Shown here in pieces: positions 15,587 to 24,401 of a stretch of DNA of 64,000 nt. This stretch comes from Aldehydirespirator sp965219165 (GTDB taxonomy: Bacteria; Actinomycetota; Acidimicrobiia; Acidimicrobiales; Aldehydirespiratoraceae): positions 3,596,001 to 3,660,000 of the forward strand of contig CBDCMW010000002.1 in the NCBI GenBank assembly GCA_965219165.1. The letters run 5' to 3'. The position numbers and the translations under genes are program-made. Position 1 is the first letter of the stretch, and each line of letters opens with the position of its first letter. Below the pieces are notes generated by a model that saw only the letters and a list, made by a program, of their open reading frames with translations, was not told where the DNA came from and searched no databases.

Positions 15587-16801
15587 TCAGACCGTGCAGT
15601 CCAACGGAACCCGTGCGGAGAGGTCCTCGAAGATCCTGCGCAGGCGGGCTGCCGTGGCAGTCCAGGAGTACCGGCCAGCCATCTCGGCGCCCCGACGGGC
15701 CATGGACGAGGCCAGTGAGGGATCGTCGAGTATCGAGCTGACCGCCGCCGTGTAGCGAGCGGGATCACGTTCCGAGATGCGAAGGCCGTTGCGACCGTGG
15801 TCCACCAACGTACGCAGTCCCCCCACATCGGCCGCGACCACGGGGATGCCGCAGGCCGCAGCCTCCAGGGCGACGAGGCCGAAGGACTCCGACCGGCTCG
15901 GCACCAGGCACACGTCCGCGGCCCGGTAGTAGGTGGACAGGAGGTGGTGAGGCTGCGGGGGCACCAGCCTGACACGCCCTTGGAGACGGTGGAGGCGCAC
16001 TGCGTCGTCGAGGCGACGCAGCTCGCGCTCTCCGTCGGGGCCGGAGGCCCCGCCGACCACTAGGAGCTGGGCATCGCGGTAACGACGGCCCAGTCCTGCA
16101 AGCGTCTCGACGGCCACGTCGAGGCCCTTCAAGGGTTGTATGCGGCCCACGAACAGCAGCACCGGCCCGTCCTCGAGCCCGAGTGCAGCGCGGGCTCCTC
16201 GTCGAGACCCCATCGAGAACAGGGCCCCGTCCACGCCCGGCGCCACCACATCGATGCGCTTCGGGTCGGCGCCGTAGAGCCCTGCGAGCTGCTTCACCTC
16301 GGTTACGGAGCTGGCAGTTATCACGTCGGAGCAGGCGATCACCTCAGCCTCGGCGTCGATCCGGCGCTGGGGTTCGGGATCGCCCGTCTCGGCCTTGACC
16401 CGGGCCAGCGTGTGGAACGTGGACACCAGCGGCAACTCGAGCTCGTGCTTCAGGCGGTGTCCTGACACGCCTGACAGCCAGTAGTTGGCGTGCAGCACGT
16501 CGACTGGGTGCGCCCGGAGCCACGCTCCCACGCCGTCGGCGAATTCCTCCACGACCGTCGGCAGCGACTCCTTGGCCAGTTCGGTCGCACCGGCCGCGAT
16601 GTGCACGACCCTGAAGCCGGGCTCCACGTCGACGACGGTGGGGGCATCGTTGTGACGCCTGACGAAGACGGTGGCGTCGAGGCCGGCCTGGGCCAGCGCG
16701 GAGGTGAGCTCGCGCACGTAGACGTTCATCCCGCCCGCGTCGCCCCGGCCCGGCAGCACCAGCGGAGAAGTGTGAAGCGACAGAACGGCGACGCGACTCA
16801 C
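15587..16801 (-). CDS. mshA: Mycothiol glycosyltransferase MshA (GT4)
   Basis: 404 residues. It transfers GlcNAc from UDP-GlcNAc to inositol 3-phosphate, the first step of mycothiol synthesis. The family N-terminus is visible (LHTSPLVLPG, then GDAGGMNVYVREL). The acceptor region HANYWLSGVSGHRLK, FVGRIQPLKG, and the nucleotide-binding PSRSESFGLVALEAAACG near the C-terminus also fit. A general GT4 enzyme is the alternative, but the N-terminal motif and the ybjN neighbour favour MshA. The start is GTG 16801. Confidence 0.88.
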   Translation of the reverse strand: MSRVAVLSLHTSPLVLPGRGDAGGMNVYVRELTSALAQAGLDATVFVRRHNDAPTVVDVEPGFRVVHIAAGATELAKESLPTVVEEFADGVGAWLRAHPVDVLHANYWLSGVSGHRLKHELELPLVSTFHTLARVKAETGDPEPQRRIDAEAEVIACSDVITASSVTEVKQLAGLYGADPKRIDVVAPGVDGALFSMGSRRGARAALGLEDGPVLLFVGRIQPLKGLDVAVETLAGLGRRYRDAQLLVVGGASGPDGERELRRLDDAVRLHRLQGRVRLVPPQPHHLLSTYYRAADVCLVPSRSESFGLVALEAAACGIPVVAADVGGLRTLVDHGRNGLRISERDPARYTAAVSSILDDPSLASSMARRGAEMAGRYSWTATAARLRRIFEDLSARVPLDCTV

Positions 16802-16922
16802 GAACGGTGGAGGATACCCGCCACACCGCTAGACGGTCTCGAAGCGACGCGCCATCTAGACAATGGAACCCCAATGTGAACCTACAGGTACACTCAGAGG
16901 CCCCCCCCCCTTACCTTGTTGA

Positions 16923-17219
16923 GTGGCTCTGGCGTGGCAGTGTCGGGGCTGGTTGCTCGCCGCGGCGGGTAGGGCTGTAGCCCCCTGTCACATTGATGGC
17001 CCGGGGGGTGTTGTCGCCTGCCGGGCCGTGTGTACGGCCGGTGCGGCGGTGGCGGTGCTGCTGGGCGGGGCGGCTCTGCTGGAGAGCGAGCCCGCCCGGT
17101 TCGGCTGGGCCGCGGCGGGCGCCGCCTCCGTCTGGGTGGTGCTGGAGGTCGCCTACCGGCTGTGGCCCGACAAGATGGGCTTCGGGGCCCGATCGAACTG
17201 CCACCGTCGTGTGGTGTGA
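16923..17219 (+). CDS. Unknown small membrane protein
   Basis: Up to 98 residues, with a strong third-position GC bias from about 17000 onward that argues for real coding. Two hydrophobic segments are seen (AVCTAGAAVAVLLGG and WAAAGAASVWVVLEVAYRLW). The family is not recognised. The start is uncertain: GTG 16923 lacks a clear ribosome binding site and the first 25 codons look poor, so a GTG near 17027 is possible. A run of ten C residues lies just upstream at about 16902-16911. Confidence 0.45.
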   Translation: MALAWQCRGWLLAAAGRAVAPCHIDGPGGVVACRAVCTAGAAVAVLLGGAALLESEPARFGWAAAGAASVWVVLEVAYRLWPDKMGFGARSNCHRRVV

Positions 17220-17312
17220 TACGGTCCCGGGACTATGCACACAAGAGCGAGGTAATCGTCGCGCTCAGAGACCGCCTCACAGCCGCGCTCGCACCCGTCT
17301 AATTTCTCTATT

Positions 17313-17358
17313 GCCGTCAGTTTAGGGACGGCCCAAACAAGGAGGTCGGATAACATTG
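17313..17358 (+). promoter_or_regulatory. Ribosome binding site deciding a TTG start, with upstream hairpin
   Basis: AAGGAGGT ends at 17346, nine bases before the TTG at 17356, and is the strongest Shine-Dalgarno in this part of the window. It fixes the peroxidase start on TTG. Just upstream, GCCGTC (17313-17318) pairs with GACGGC (17327-17332) across eight bases and could form a small leader hairpin. Confidence 0.6.
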
Positions 17359-20058
17359 CGTGTCAATGTCTATTCACGCGTTCTATTCCTGTCGATTGCG
17401 GCAAGCGTCTTATTGCTAATACTGTCCCAACCCATCTTCGCCCAGAGCGTCGACGAGCCCCCGGCGGCCTCACCAACTGCGGCGACCCACGACTCGGTCG
17501 TCCTGATCAACCCGCAGTGGCTAGCAATCCAAGGCGATCTGGTGTGGGAAGCAACCATGACAGTGGGAAGCAATGGAGGCTTCCTGGAGAATGGCGATCC
17601 TCTCGATGGCTCTATCGCCGACAACGAATTTACATGGCGAGGCATGGACTACACAGTAACAGACATCTTCTTCATCCATCCGGAGTCGGACCCGGAGTCA
17701 ACAACTGTCAGCATCTATTTTGTACCCGAACTCCCGGATGAGTCCAGTGGTCTGCGGCTAGTGGTTGAGGGGTTAGGGCTGAATCTTGCGGACGGAAGTG
17801 GTGACAATGGGCATTTCATATGGCACGATGTCGATCTGGATTGGGATATCGGCGAGTCGATTTCCATGAGCCTCAATGAGTTTCCCCAGCATTTTGAGCC
17901 TCGGTCAATAGATGGTCGAGCAAACAACCTCAACCATCTCACATGGGGCATGGCGGGCACGAGCCTTCTCAGGAAGGCTCCTCTTTCTTACACGGACGGC
18001 GTATCAGCACCTAGGAACTCGCGCCAAAACCCGCGCACCGTCAGCAACCTAGTGTTCTCCCAGGACGATTCGGTGCCAAACTCCTCACAGGCGAGCGACA
18101 TAACATGGCAGTGGGGCCAGTTCATAGATCACGACATAACTCTTAGCCCAGACAACCTGGATGAGCCGTTCCCAGTCCCCGTTCCTCGATGGGATCCGGC
18201 TTTTGATCCTCGCGGGACCGGCCAAGCCACCATCCATGTCAATCGTTCTGCAGTCGACCCTGAGACTGGGACAGATATACACAATCCTCGCAGGCAGATC
18301 AACGCAATAACCGCGTTCATTGATGCCTCACAGGTGTATGGCTCAGAGAGGACCCGAGCCCACGCTCTTCGCGCCAACGACGACACGGGAAGGCTCAAGA
18401 CCTCACACCAAGGACGATTCTTGCCCTACAACGAGCACGGACTCGATAACGAAGGGGGCAGCAACCTCCGGAGTCTATTCTTGGCGGGCGATGTCCGAGT
18501 CAACGAACAGATCGGACTCACCTCTATGCATACTCTGTTCGTCCGCGAGCACAACCGCCTCGCGGAGATCATAGCCGACCAGAATCCTGGGCTGAGCGGC
18601 GATGAGATCTATCAACTGGCCCGCAAGGTCGTTGGTGCTCAGATACAAGCGATCACGTTCAACGAGTTCTTGCCCTTGCTGTTGGGTCCCGACGCAATAG
18701 GCCCGTATTCTGGCTACGACCCAAGCGTTGACCCGACCATCGCAAGCGAGTTCTCAGCGGCGGCCTATCGGGTCGGCCACACCCTGCTCTCCCCCAACCT
18801 CCTCCTCCTCGGCGCCGATGGAGAGACCAGCCATATAAGCCTTGCACAAGCGTTCTTCAATCCTTCGTTCTTCGGGGATCACGGCATCTCCGTAGTCCTA
18901 CGCGGCCTAGCCGCTCAACAGGCCCAAGACGTTGACTCGTTGGTAATCAACGAAGTCCGGAACTTTCTCCTCCGAGAACCCCACGGACCTACCTTCGATC
19001 TGGCAGCCCTCAACATCCAGCGGGCCCGCGATCACGGTGTGGGGGATTACAACACCGTGCGCAGCGCCTACGGCTTGCCTCCGGTGGAGAACTTCGCCGA
19101 CATATCATCTAAGCCGAGCGTTCAGCAGGCTCTGAAACTCGCTTACGGAGACGTCGACGACTTGGACCCCTGGCCGGCTGGCCTGGCAGAAGACCATGCG
19201 CTCGGAGCGGCGGTCGGCGAGACCCTCCAGGCCATAATCTCCGACCAGTTCCGCCGCCTCCGCGACGGAGACCGCCACTGGTTCGAGAATGACCCCTATT
19301 TCCTGTCCAACCCTGTGCTTCTGGACCACATACGCGGCACGACCCTGGCGGATATCATCCGCCGCAACAGCCCCATTGATAGTGAGATCGATGACAACGC
19401 ATTTGTCGTCGGAGGCGACGCTGAGCCGCAGCGTGCCTCCGATGTGTTCGATGACGTTCCTCCCGAGGCATGGTACGAGCCCGCAGTCACATGGATGGCC
19501 AATCACAACATCACCCAAGGCTGCGCCGTGCGACTGTTCTGCCCGGACCAGGACCTAAGCCGCCAACAATTCGTCACCTTCCTGTGGAGAGCAGCCGGCG
19601 AACCCCCCGCCACCCACTTGGGCTCGGAAGCCTTCGCCGATGTTCAAGAAGGTGCCTATTCGGACGAAGCGATCGGATGGGCCATCTCCGGAGAAGTGAT
19701 CGAAGGATGCACACCAGGCACACTCGGAGACCCAGACTGGAACTTCTGCCCCCAGCAACCGGTGACCCGAGGGCACATGGCCACCCTGCTATACCGACAC
19801 GTAGAAGCCGACTACATCGGACAAACCGCTCCCTACACGGACGCGGCACCCGACAGCGACTACGCAAACAGCGTGGCCTGGATACACGACATGGAAATCG
19901 CCACCGGATGCGACACCGATCTCTTCTGCCCCAACCGCAACGCCACCCGCGCCGAAGCAGCAGCCTTCATAAACGGAGTAGCCGCCCGTCCCCAGGCCTG
20001 GGGACCAGGAAACAACTCCTTCCCACCCACCGCAGAACAGAGGACCCTGAGCGATTGA
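17356..20058 (+). CDS. Secreted animal-type haem peroxidase with SLH-like repeats
   Basis: 900 residues. A signal peptide (1-30) ends in FAQS. A beta-rich domain (about 46-180) is followed by an animal haem peroxidase domain (about 210-650). WGQFIDHD carries the distal His259 and calcium-binding Asp260; HTLFVREHNR has the active-site Arg397 and Glu398; YRVGHTLL has the proximal His475. Three S-layer-homology-like repeats (about 697-880) each end in a CPDQ, CPQQ or CPNR motif. It should oxidise substrates with H2O2 outside the cell while held in the envelope. GC is clearly lower than in neighbours, which suggests acquisition by transfer. No catalase or oxidase partner is adjacent. Confidence 0.93.
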   Translation: MRVNVYSRVLFLSIAASVLLLILSQPIFAQSVDEPPAASPTAATHDSVVLINPQWLAIQGDLVWEATMTVGSNGGFLENGDPLDGSIADNEFTWRGMDYTVTDIFFIHPESDPESTTVSIYFVPELPDESSGLRLVVEGLGLNLADGSGDNGHFIWHDVDLDWDIGESISMSLNEFPQHFEPRSIDGRANNLNHLTWGMAGTSLLRKAPLSYTDGVSAPRNSRQNPRTVSNLVFSQDDSVPNSSQASDITWQWGQFIDHDITLSPDNLDEPFPVPVPRWDPAFDPRGTGQATIHVNRSAVDPETGTDIHNPRRQINAITAFIDASQVYGSERTRAHALRANDDTGRLKTSHQGRFLPYNEHGLDNEGGSNLRSLFLAGDVRVNEQIGLTSMHTLFVREHNRLAEIIADQNPGLSGDEIYQLARKVVGAQIQAITFNEFLPLLLGPDAIGPYSGYDPSVDPTIASEFSAAAYRVGHTLLSPNLLLLGADGETSHISLAQAFFNPSFFGDHGISVVLRGLAAQQAQDVDSLVINEVRNFLLREPHGPTFDLAALNIQRARDHGVGDYNTVRSAYGLPPVENFADISSKPSVQQALKLAYGDVDDLDPWPAGLAEDHALGAAVGETLQAIISDQFRRLRDGDRHWFENDPYFLSNPVLLDHIRGTTLADIIRRNSPIDSEIDDNAFVVGGDAEPQRASDVFDDVPPEAWYEPAVTWMANHNITQGCAVRLFCPDQDLSRQQFVTFLWRAAGEPPATHLGSEAFADVQEGAYSDEAIGWAISGEVIEGCTPGTLGDPDWNFCPQQPVTRGHMATLLYRHVEADYIGQTAPYTDAAPDSDYANSVAWIHDMEIATGCDTDLFCPNRNATRAEAAAFINGVAARPQAWGPGNNSFPPTAEQRTLSD

Positions 20059-20184
20059 ACCTCAACCGCCGGTGGGGTCAGCGGGAACTCAGATGTTGAG
20101 CAGGTCGCGGGCGCCCGTGTCGCTGGACGGGTGGCGCAGCTTCGACATCGCCAGAGACGCATCGACGGTGGCTGGATGAGGCGG

Positions 20185-20421
20185 TCAGCCGCCTGAGACG
20201 GGCGGCAGCACCGCGATCTCGTCGTCGTCGCCCACCGGCGCGTTGGGTGCGGTCGGCTCGCCGTTGCACCACACCTGACAGGTTTCGAGCAGTCCGGCAA
20301 AGTCATGCCCGTAGCGACCGCACGCCTCCTCCAGGACCTCTCTCACCGTGGCGCCGGGCACGGTGTCACGACCCTTCCCGGCCGCCTCGCGGGCCGATGC
20401 GAACAGCCGCAGATGCGCCAC
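20185..20421 (-). CDS. MoaD/ThiS-type sulfur carrier protein
   Basis: 78 residues with a ubiquitin-like fold, ending PPVSGG. The C-terminal Gly-Gly is the site that is adenylated and thiocarboxylated. The DDDEIAVLPPVSGG ending is typical of MoaD, the small subunit of molybdopterin synthase. No moaE or moeB is nearby, so the partner is unknown. The start is GTG 20421. Confidence 0.85.
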   Translation of the reverse strand: MAHLRLFASAREAAGKGRDTVPGATVREVLEEACGRYGHDFAGLLETCQVWCNGEPTAPNAPVGDDDEIAVLPPVSGG

Positions 20422-20472
20422 GGCGACATGCTAGCCATTGCTGGGCAGCCACCGCGGGCCGGCCCATCCGCT

Positions 20473-20574
20473 CGGCCTCTGGCGCGGAAGCATCCCCGGC
20501 CGGAGATCGCCGCCAGGTTACGTCGGCCTCTGGCGCGGAAGCATCCCCGGCCGGAGATCGCCGCCGGGTTACGG
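20473..20574. repeat. Two tandem 51-bp repeats between moaD-like gene and phosphatase gene
   Basis: Copies at 20473-20523 and 20524-20574 differ at one position. They fill most of the gap between two divergent start codons (20421 and 20587), so any promoter for either gene is duplicated or displaced by them. Confidence 0.95.
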
Positions 20575-20586
20575 TCGCCCGCGATC

Positions 20587-21189
20587 ATGGTCAACCTTCT
20601 CGTCGTCCGCCACGCCGAGTCCGTGTGGAACCTCGACGGACGCTGGCAGGGTCATGCCGACCCTCCCCTGTCCCCGGCGGGCGCGGCCCAGGCGCGAGCC
20701 GCAGCCGCCTCTATGGACGGCATCGGCTGCGTTGTGTCCAGCGACCTCGATCGGGCCCGCGGAACCGCCGACATCATCGCCGAGGCGCTCGACGCCGGAC
20801 CGGTGATCGTCGATCAGGGATGGCGCGAGCGCAACATCGGCCCGTGGCAGGGACTCACGACTGACGAGATCGAGCGCGACTACCCCGGCGCCTTGGCCGC
20901 CGACGACTACCCGCCCGGCTGGGAGAGCGACGAGTCGATGCTTGAGCGGGTGTTCGCCGCCATGCACCGGTCTGCGGCTCGGGACTCGTCCGGTGATGTG
21001 CTCGTGGTGTCACATGCCGGTGTTATCTATACACTTGAACGGTATTTCGGTTGCGTCTTCAAGCGCATCGGCAACCTCGGTGGTCGCCGGATCCTGGTGC
21101 AGCCTGGCGAAGTGCGCTTGCAGGAGCGAATCGCGCTCACCGGCGACGGTGCGTGCCTCAGGCCCGCTGCAACGACGGAGCGACGATGA
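20587..21189 (+). CDS. Histidine phosphatase (phosphoglycerate mutase-like)
   Basis: 200 residues. The phosphohistidine motif RHAES is at 8-12, SSDLDRARGTADII follows, and the second catalytic His is in VSHAGVI. Such enzymes hydrolyse or transfer phosphate on small molecules; the substrate cannot be told from sequence. The start is ATG 20587, directly after the 51-bp repeats; in-frame reading upstream only translates the repeats. The stop overlaps the next gene (ATGA). Confidence 0.85.
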   Translation: MVNLLVVRHAESVWNLDGRWQGHADPPLSPAGAAQARAAAASMDGIGCVVSSDLDRARGTADIIAEALDAGPVIVDQGWRERNIGPWQGLTTDEIERDYPGALAADDYPPGWESDESMLERVFAAMHRSAARDSSGDVLVVSHAGVIYTLERYFGCVFKRIGNLGGRRILVQPGEVRLQERIALTGDGACLRPAATTERR

Positions 21190-21752
21190 GCACGATCAGC
21201 ACACCACCTGGCGGCGCGCCGGAGCCGCCTACACCCCGGAGCCTTCCACCTGTACGGGTGATCCGCAGCTCCAAGAGAAAGAAGACCGTGTCGGCGCGGA
21301 TGATGGACGGTGTCCTGGTCGTGCGCGTTCCGGCGTGGACGACCAAGGACGAGGAGCAGGCCTTGGTGAGCAAGGTCTTGGCCCGTTTCGAAGAGAAGCA
21401 ACGCTGCGGCCGCCTGCCTCTGGAGCCGCGGGCTCGCGAGCTCGCGGCCCGCTTCGGCCTCCCCGAGCCGCGCGCGATCGAGTGGTCGTCCCGGCAGAAC
21501 TTCCGCTGGGGCTCGTGCTCGGCCGAGAGCGGCGAGATCCGAATCTCGAGCCGGCTGGCCAGTGCTCCCCCATGGGTGCTCGACCATGTGATCATCCACG
21601 AGTTGGCGCACTTGGCCGTGCCCGATCACTCGCCCGAGTTCCGGGCGCTCGTGAACCGCAATCCCAAAGCGGAGAGGGCCGAGGGGTACCTGCTGGCTCT
21701 GAGCGACATCGGCAGCACGGCGCAAGCGTCGGAAGAGGCGCTGGCCAGCTGA
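21186..21752 (+). CDS. YgjP-like metallopeptidase (DUF45)
   Basis: 188 residues. HELAH (with HIIHELAHLAVPDHS) is the zinc site, and WGSCS a short way upstream is the other family mark. The N-terminus is a Pro-rich tail of about 25 residues. It is translationally coupled to the phosphatase gene. The substrate is unknown. Confidence 0.85.
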   Translation: MSTISTPPGGAPEPPTPRSLPPVRVIRSSKRKKTVSARMMDGVLVVRVPAWTTKDEEQALVSKVLARFEEKQRCGRLPLEPRARELAARFGLPEPRAIEWSSRQNFRWGSCSAESGEIRISSRLASAPPWVLDHVIIHELAHLAVPDHSPEFRALVNRNPKAERAEGYLLALSDIGSTAQASEEALAS

Positions 21753-21771
21753 CACCTGCCGGTCGACGGGA

Positions 21772-21996
21772 CTAGACCGCTGGGCTGCCCTTGCTCTGCT
21801 CGGCGCTTCGCGTCAGGCTGCCAGCGCGCGGTGCTTCGAGTTCGGCCGCCAGCGCCTCGGCTCCCTCGAGATCATCGGAGTCGAGCGCGGAGAGGGCTGC
21901 GTCCACGGTGTCGAGGTCCTGCTCGATGCCTTCGAGCGAGGTCGCTGGGTCGACCGCTTCGCCTTCGTGAGGCGGATGGTCGCTCGCGTCGGCCAC
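21772..21996 (-). CDS. Unknown small acidic protein
   Basis: 74 residues from GTG 21996. The helical core SLEGIEQDLDTVDAALSALD resembles the coiled-coil part of DksA/TraR proteins, but the zinc-finger cysteines are absent. It is either a remnant or an independent small protein. Its start and the DUF2237 start (22049) face away from each other. Confidence 0.5.
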   Translation of the reverse strand: MADASDHPPHEGEAVDPATSLEGIEQDLDTVDAALSALDSDDLEGAEALAAELEAPRAGSLTRSAEQSKGSPAV

Positions 21997-22048
21997 GCCT
22001 TGAGAGTAACGGCCGCGCGAACCGGCGCGATCTGAGAGACTGGGAGCC

Positions 22049-22420
22049 GTGGCCCGCAACGTGCTCGGAGACGAACTGCAGCCCTGCTCCTACGACCCGC
22101 TCACAGGCTGGTTCCGGGACGGCTGCTGCAACACCGACTCGGGCGACTACGGGGTCCACACGGTGTGCGTCGTGATGACCGCCGAATTCCTCGAGTTCTC
22201 CAAGGCCGCGGGCAACGACCTCTCCACCCCGCAGCCCGCCATCGGCTTCGACGGGCTGGCGCCCGGAGACCACTGGTGCCTGTGCGCGTCGCGCTGGGCG
22301 GAAGCGTTCGCAGCCGGTGCCGCGCCCCAGGTCGTGCTGGAGGCGACCCACGCCCGCACCGTGGAATGGGCGAACCTCAGCGACCTCCAGGCCCACCGCT
22401 ACACCGCCGATCCTGTCTGA
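22049..22420 (+). CDS. DUF2237 family protein
   Basis: 123 residues covering the whole family. The fixed motifs are present: NVLGDELQPCSYDPLTGWFR, DGCCNT, HTVCVVMTAEFLEFSK, GNDLSTP, GDHWCLCASRW and VVLEATHARTVEW. The many conserved cysteines suggest metal binding, but no function is established. The start is GTG 22049. Confidence 0.9.
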   Translation: MARNVLGDELQPCSYDPLTGWFRDGCCNTDSGDYGVHTVCVVMTAEFLEFSKAAGNDLSTPQPAIGFDGLAPGDHWCLCASRWAEAFAAGAAPQVVLEATHARTVEWANLSDLQAHRYTADPV

Positions 22421-22449
22421 GCCGCCGGGGCTGCTGCCACAATGGGAGC

Positions 22450-22522
22450 GGGCCGCTAGCTCATCGGGTAGAGCAGGAGACTTTTAATCTCAAGGTGCCG
22501 GGTTCGAGCCCCGGGCGGCCCA
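22450..22522 (+). tRNA. tRNA-Lys (TTT anticodon)
   Basis: 73 bases. The acceptor stem GGGCCGC pairs with GCGGCCC (22515-22521), with discriminator A at 22522. The T arm GGTTCGAGCC and an anticodon loop CTTTTAA with anticodon TTT are clear. CCA is not encoded. Confidence 0.95.
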
Positions 22523-22639
22523 CTCACCAAATTCGCCCCCAGAGGCCGAGCGGGCAAGCCCCGCGAGAGCTGGCCGGTGCCCTCGCCGAGGCTCGGTGCA
22601 TCCGCACCGTGTCGCCGGAGACTCGTTACCCTCAATTCC

Positions 22640-23476
22640 GTGGAGTGGAATCCGGAACCACAGGATCAAGGTCCGTTCTGGCCCGGCGCCGCGGAGAGGC
22701 GCAGCCCGAGATGGGTGCCGATCCTCATCGCGGTCGGCTTGGTGATCCTGCTCGTGGGTGGATTGATCTGGTGGCTCGGTCGAGGCGACGATGACGACAG
22801 TGACGCTGCTGGCCCGATAGACGGCACCGAGGAGTCGAACGGCGACGCCGAACCGGCCGAGCGGCTCGATGACGACGATGACGGGCAGAGCGCCGAAGAC
22901 GGAGACGAGACCACCACGACGACGACCACCTCCACTACCACGACCACAACCACGGTCAAGCCCACTACCACCACGATCACGACGGTCCCGCCGGAGAACC
23001 CGAATCGATTCGGCCCGCCGACGCTGAGCGCATCATCCACCGTCTCGACCGTCGGCCTCGACACCGTGCATTTCGGCATGACGGTCGCAGCTGCCCAGCA
23101 AGCGGCCGGCACGGTGCTGGTCCCCGCGGGACCTACAGGCGCCTGCTATCACGTAGTTCCCTTCGACGCGCCCGAAGGCATCGTCTTCCTCGTCCACCAG
23201 GGCACCATCGAGCGTGTCGACATCAACAGCGGGCCGATCACGACCCGCTCCGGCGTGGGCGTGGGGTCGCCGGAGAGCATGGTCACCGACCTGTTCGGCG
23301 ACTCGATCGAGCGAGAGGTGCGAATCGACGGCACGGTCGACTTGGTCTTCGTGCCCAACGATCCCGGCGATCAGAACTACCGGGTGGTGTTCAACATCTC
23401 CGAGGGAGCCGTACGGGCCGTCAAGTCGGGCCGCCTGCCCCAGGTGATGCTGGACACAGGCTGCGAGAGCCCCTAG
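22640..23476 (+). CDS. Unknown membrane-anchored protein with Thr-rich linker
   Basis: 278 residues from GTG 22640. A short cytoplasmic N-terminus leads to one helix (about 29-48), an Asp/Glu-rich stretch, and a linker of nearly pure threonine (about 95-125). A globular extracytoplasmic domain of about 145 residues follows, with two cysteines. The family is not recognised. The start is uncertain; an in-frame ATG lies upstream at 22577. Confidence 0.7.
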   Translation: MEWNPEPQDQGPFWPGAAERRSPRWVPILIAVGLVILLVGGLIWWLGRGDDDDSDAAGPIDGTEESNGDAEPAERLDDDDDGQSAEDGDETTTTTTTSTTTTTTTVKPTTTTITTVPPENPNRFGPPTLSASSTVSTVGLDTVHFGMTVAAAQQAAGTVLVPAGPTGACYHVVPFDAPEGIVFLVHQGTIERVDINSGPITTRSGVGVGSPESMVTDLFGDSIEREVRIDGTVDLVFVPNDPGDQNYRVVFNISEGAVRAVKSGRLPQVMLDTGCESP

Positions 23477-23550
23477 AGGCCGAGCGGACAGGGCTGTGGC
23501 CCGAGCGGCCCGGGAGCGCAGCGAAGGTGAGCGGGAACCAGAGGCCGCTG

Positions 23551-24099
23551 TCAGGAAGGCAGTTCGTTCTCGTAGCTGTTGCAGTGGATCTCGAGTTCGC
23601 CGAAACCGACGTCGGCGGCCTCGCCCGTCTCCAGGTCCAGATCCCGCACGAAGCGGATGGCCGAGGCGCGGATCACGTCATCTTGCACGTACAGGTCCAA
23701 CGTGCTGTCCAGCGACGGCTCGATGCGGGTCCCGTCACTGAGGCGCAGGCCGACGTAGGGATCGCCGAGGAAGGCCTGCAAGTACAGCTCGACCAGGCTG
23801 CCGGACACAGGGTCGTCGCCCGCGCCGATGACGACCACCTCGCCGGCGCCGGGCGCGTAGCAGGTGACCGCGAACCGGTAGTGAGTGTCGCCGATCTCGA
23901 CGGTCCCCTCGGAGCGCGGGGCCGGCGGCGCCACCGACGTTGTGGGGACCGCTTCGGTGACGACAGGCTCCTCGATCACGAGGGGGCCGTCGGCAGTGTC
24001 GGCGCAGGCTGCTCCGGTCGCGATGGCGGCGACGGCCACGAGCGCGGCGCCGAAGTTGCGGACAGGCCTTCCGGGCGCGCTGCGACGGCGGGACAACAT
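23551..24099 (-). CDS. Unknown secreted protein or lipoprotein
   Basis: 182 residues from ATG 24099. A hydrophobic N-terminus (FGAALVAVAAIATGAAC) ends at a cysteine that could be lipidated, though the lipobox is weak at -3. A Pro/Thr linker and a beta-rich domain of about 130 residues follow, with two conserved-looking cysteines (VTCYAPG, EIHCNS). The family is not recognised. ATG 24138 in the same frame is an alternative start. Confidence 0.65.
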   Translation of the reverse strand: MLSRRRSAPGRPVRNFGAALVAVAAIATGAACADTADGPLVIEEPVVTEAVPTTSVAPPAPRSEGTVEIGDTHYRFAVTCYAPGAGEVVVIGAGDDPVSGSLVELYLQAFLGDPYVGLRLSDGTRIEPSLDSTLDLYVQDDVIRASAIRFVRDLDLETGEAADVGFGELEIHCNSYENELPS

Positions 24100-24217
24100 C
24101 CGCACAACGGTACGCCGCCCCGTTCGGCCGCGTGACATCGCGGCCGGGCTGGACGCAGGTGCCGTCGCGACCGACGATCCGAGCGCCGACGGCAGGGCAC
24201 CGATGTAGGGTTGGGCG

Positions 24218-24394
24218 GTGCCTTCCCAGAGCGACCTGCGCAAGCGCCGGCTCCATGCTGCAAGGCAGCCGGCCGGCGGCTCGCAGCGGTACAGCTCTCG
24301 CCGGGACCGGCAGCGCCGCCTGGTCGTGGGCGTCGTCGCGGTGGTCGTGATCACGATGATGGTGGCTTCACTGGCCGTGGGGCTGTTCGCTTGA
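24218..24394 (+). CDS. Small single-pass membrane protein
   Basis: 58 residues starting with GTG 24218. A basic N-terminus (about 35 residues rich in Arg) precedes one helix near 38-56 that runs to the C-terminus. The stop is eight bases before the ATG of the cyclophilin gene, so the two are probably co-transcribed. It has the same layout (basic tail, then helix) as the start of that cyclophilin. The family is unknown. Confidence 0.6.
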   Translation: MPSQSDLRKRRLHAARQPAGGSQRYSSRRDRQRRLVVGVVAVVVITMMVASLAVGLFA

Positions 24395-24401
24395 CGGACC
24401 G

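Noticed and set aside
22905..22990. Simple repeat as a regulatory or mobile element
   Set aside because: It is the codon run of a threonine-rich linker inside a plausible coding gene.
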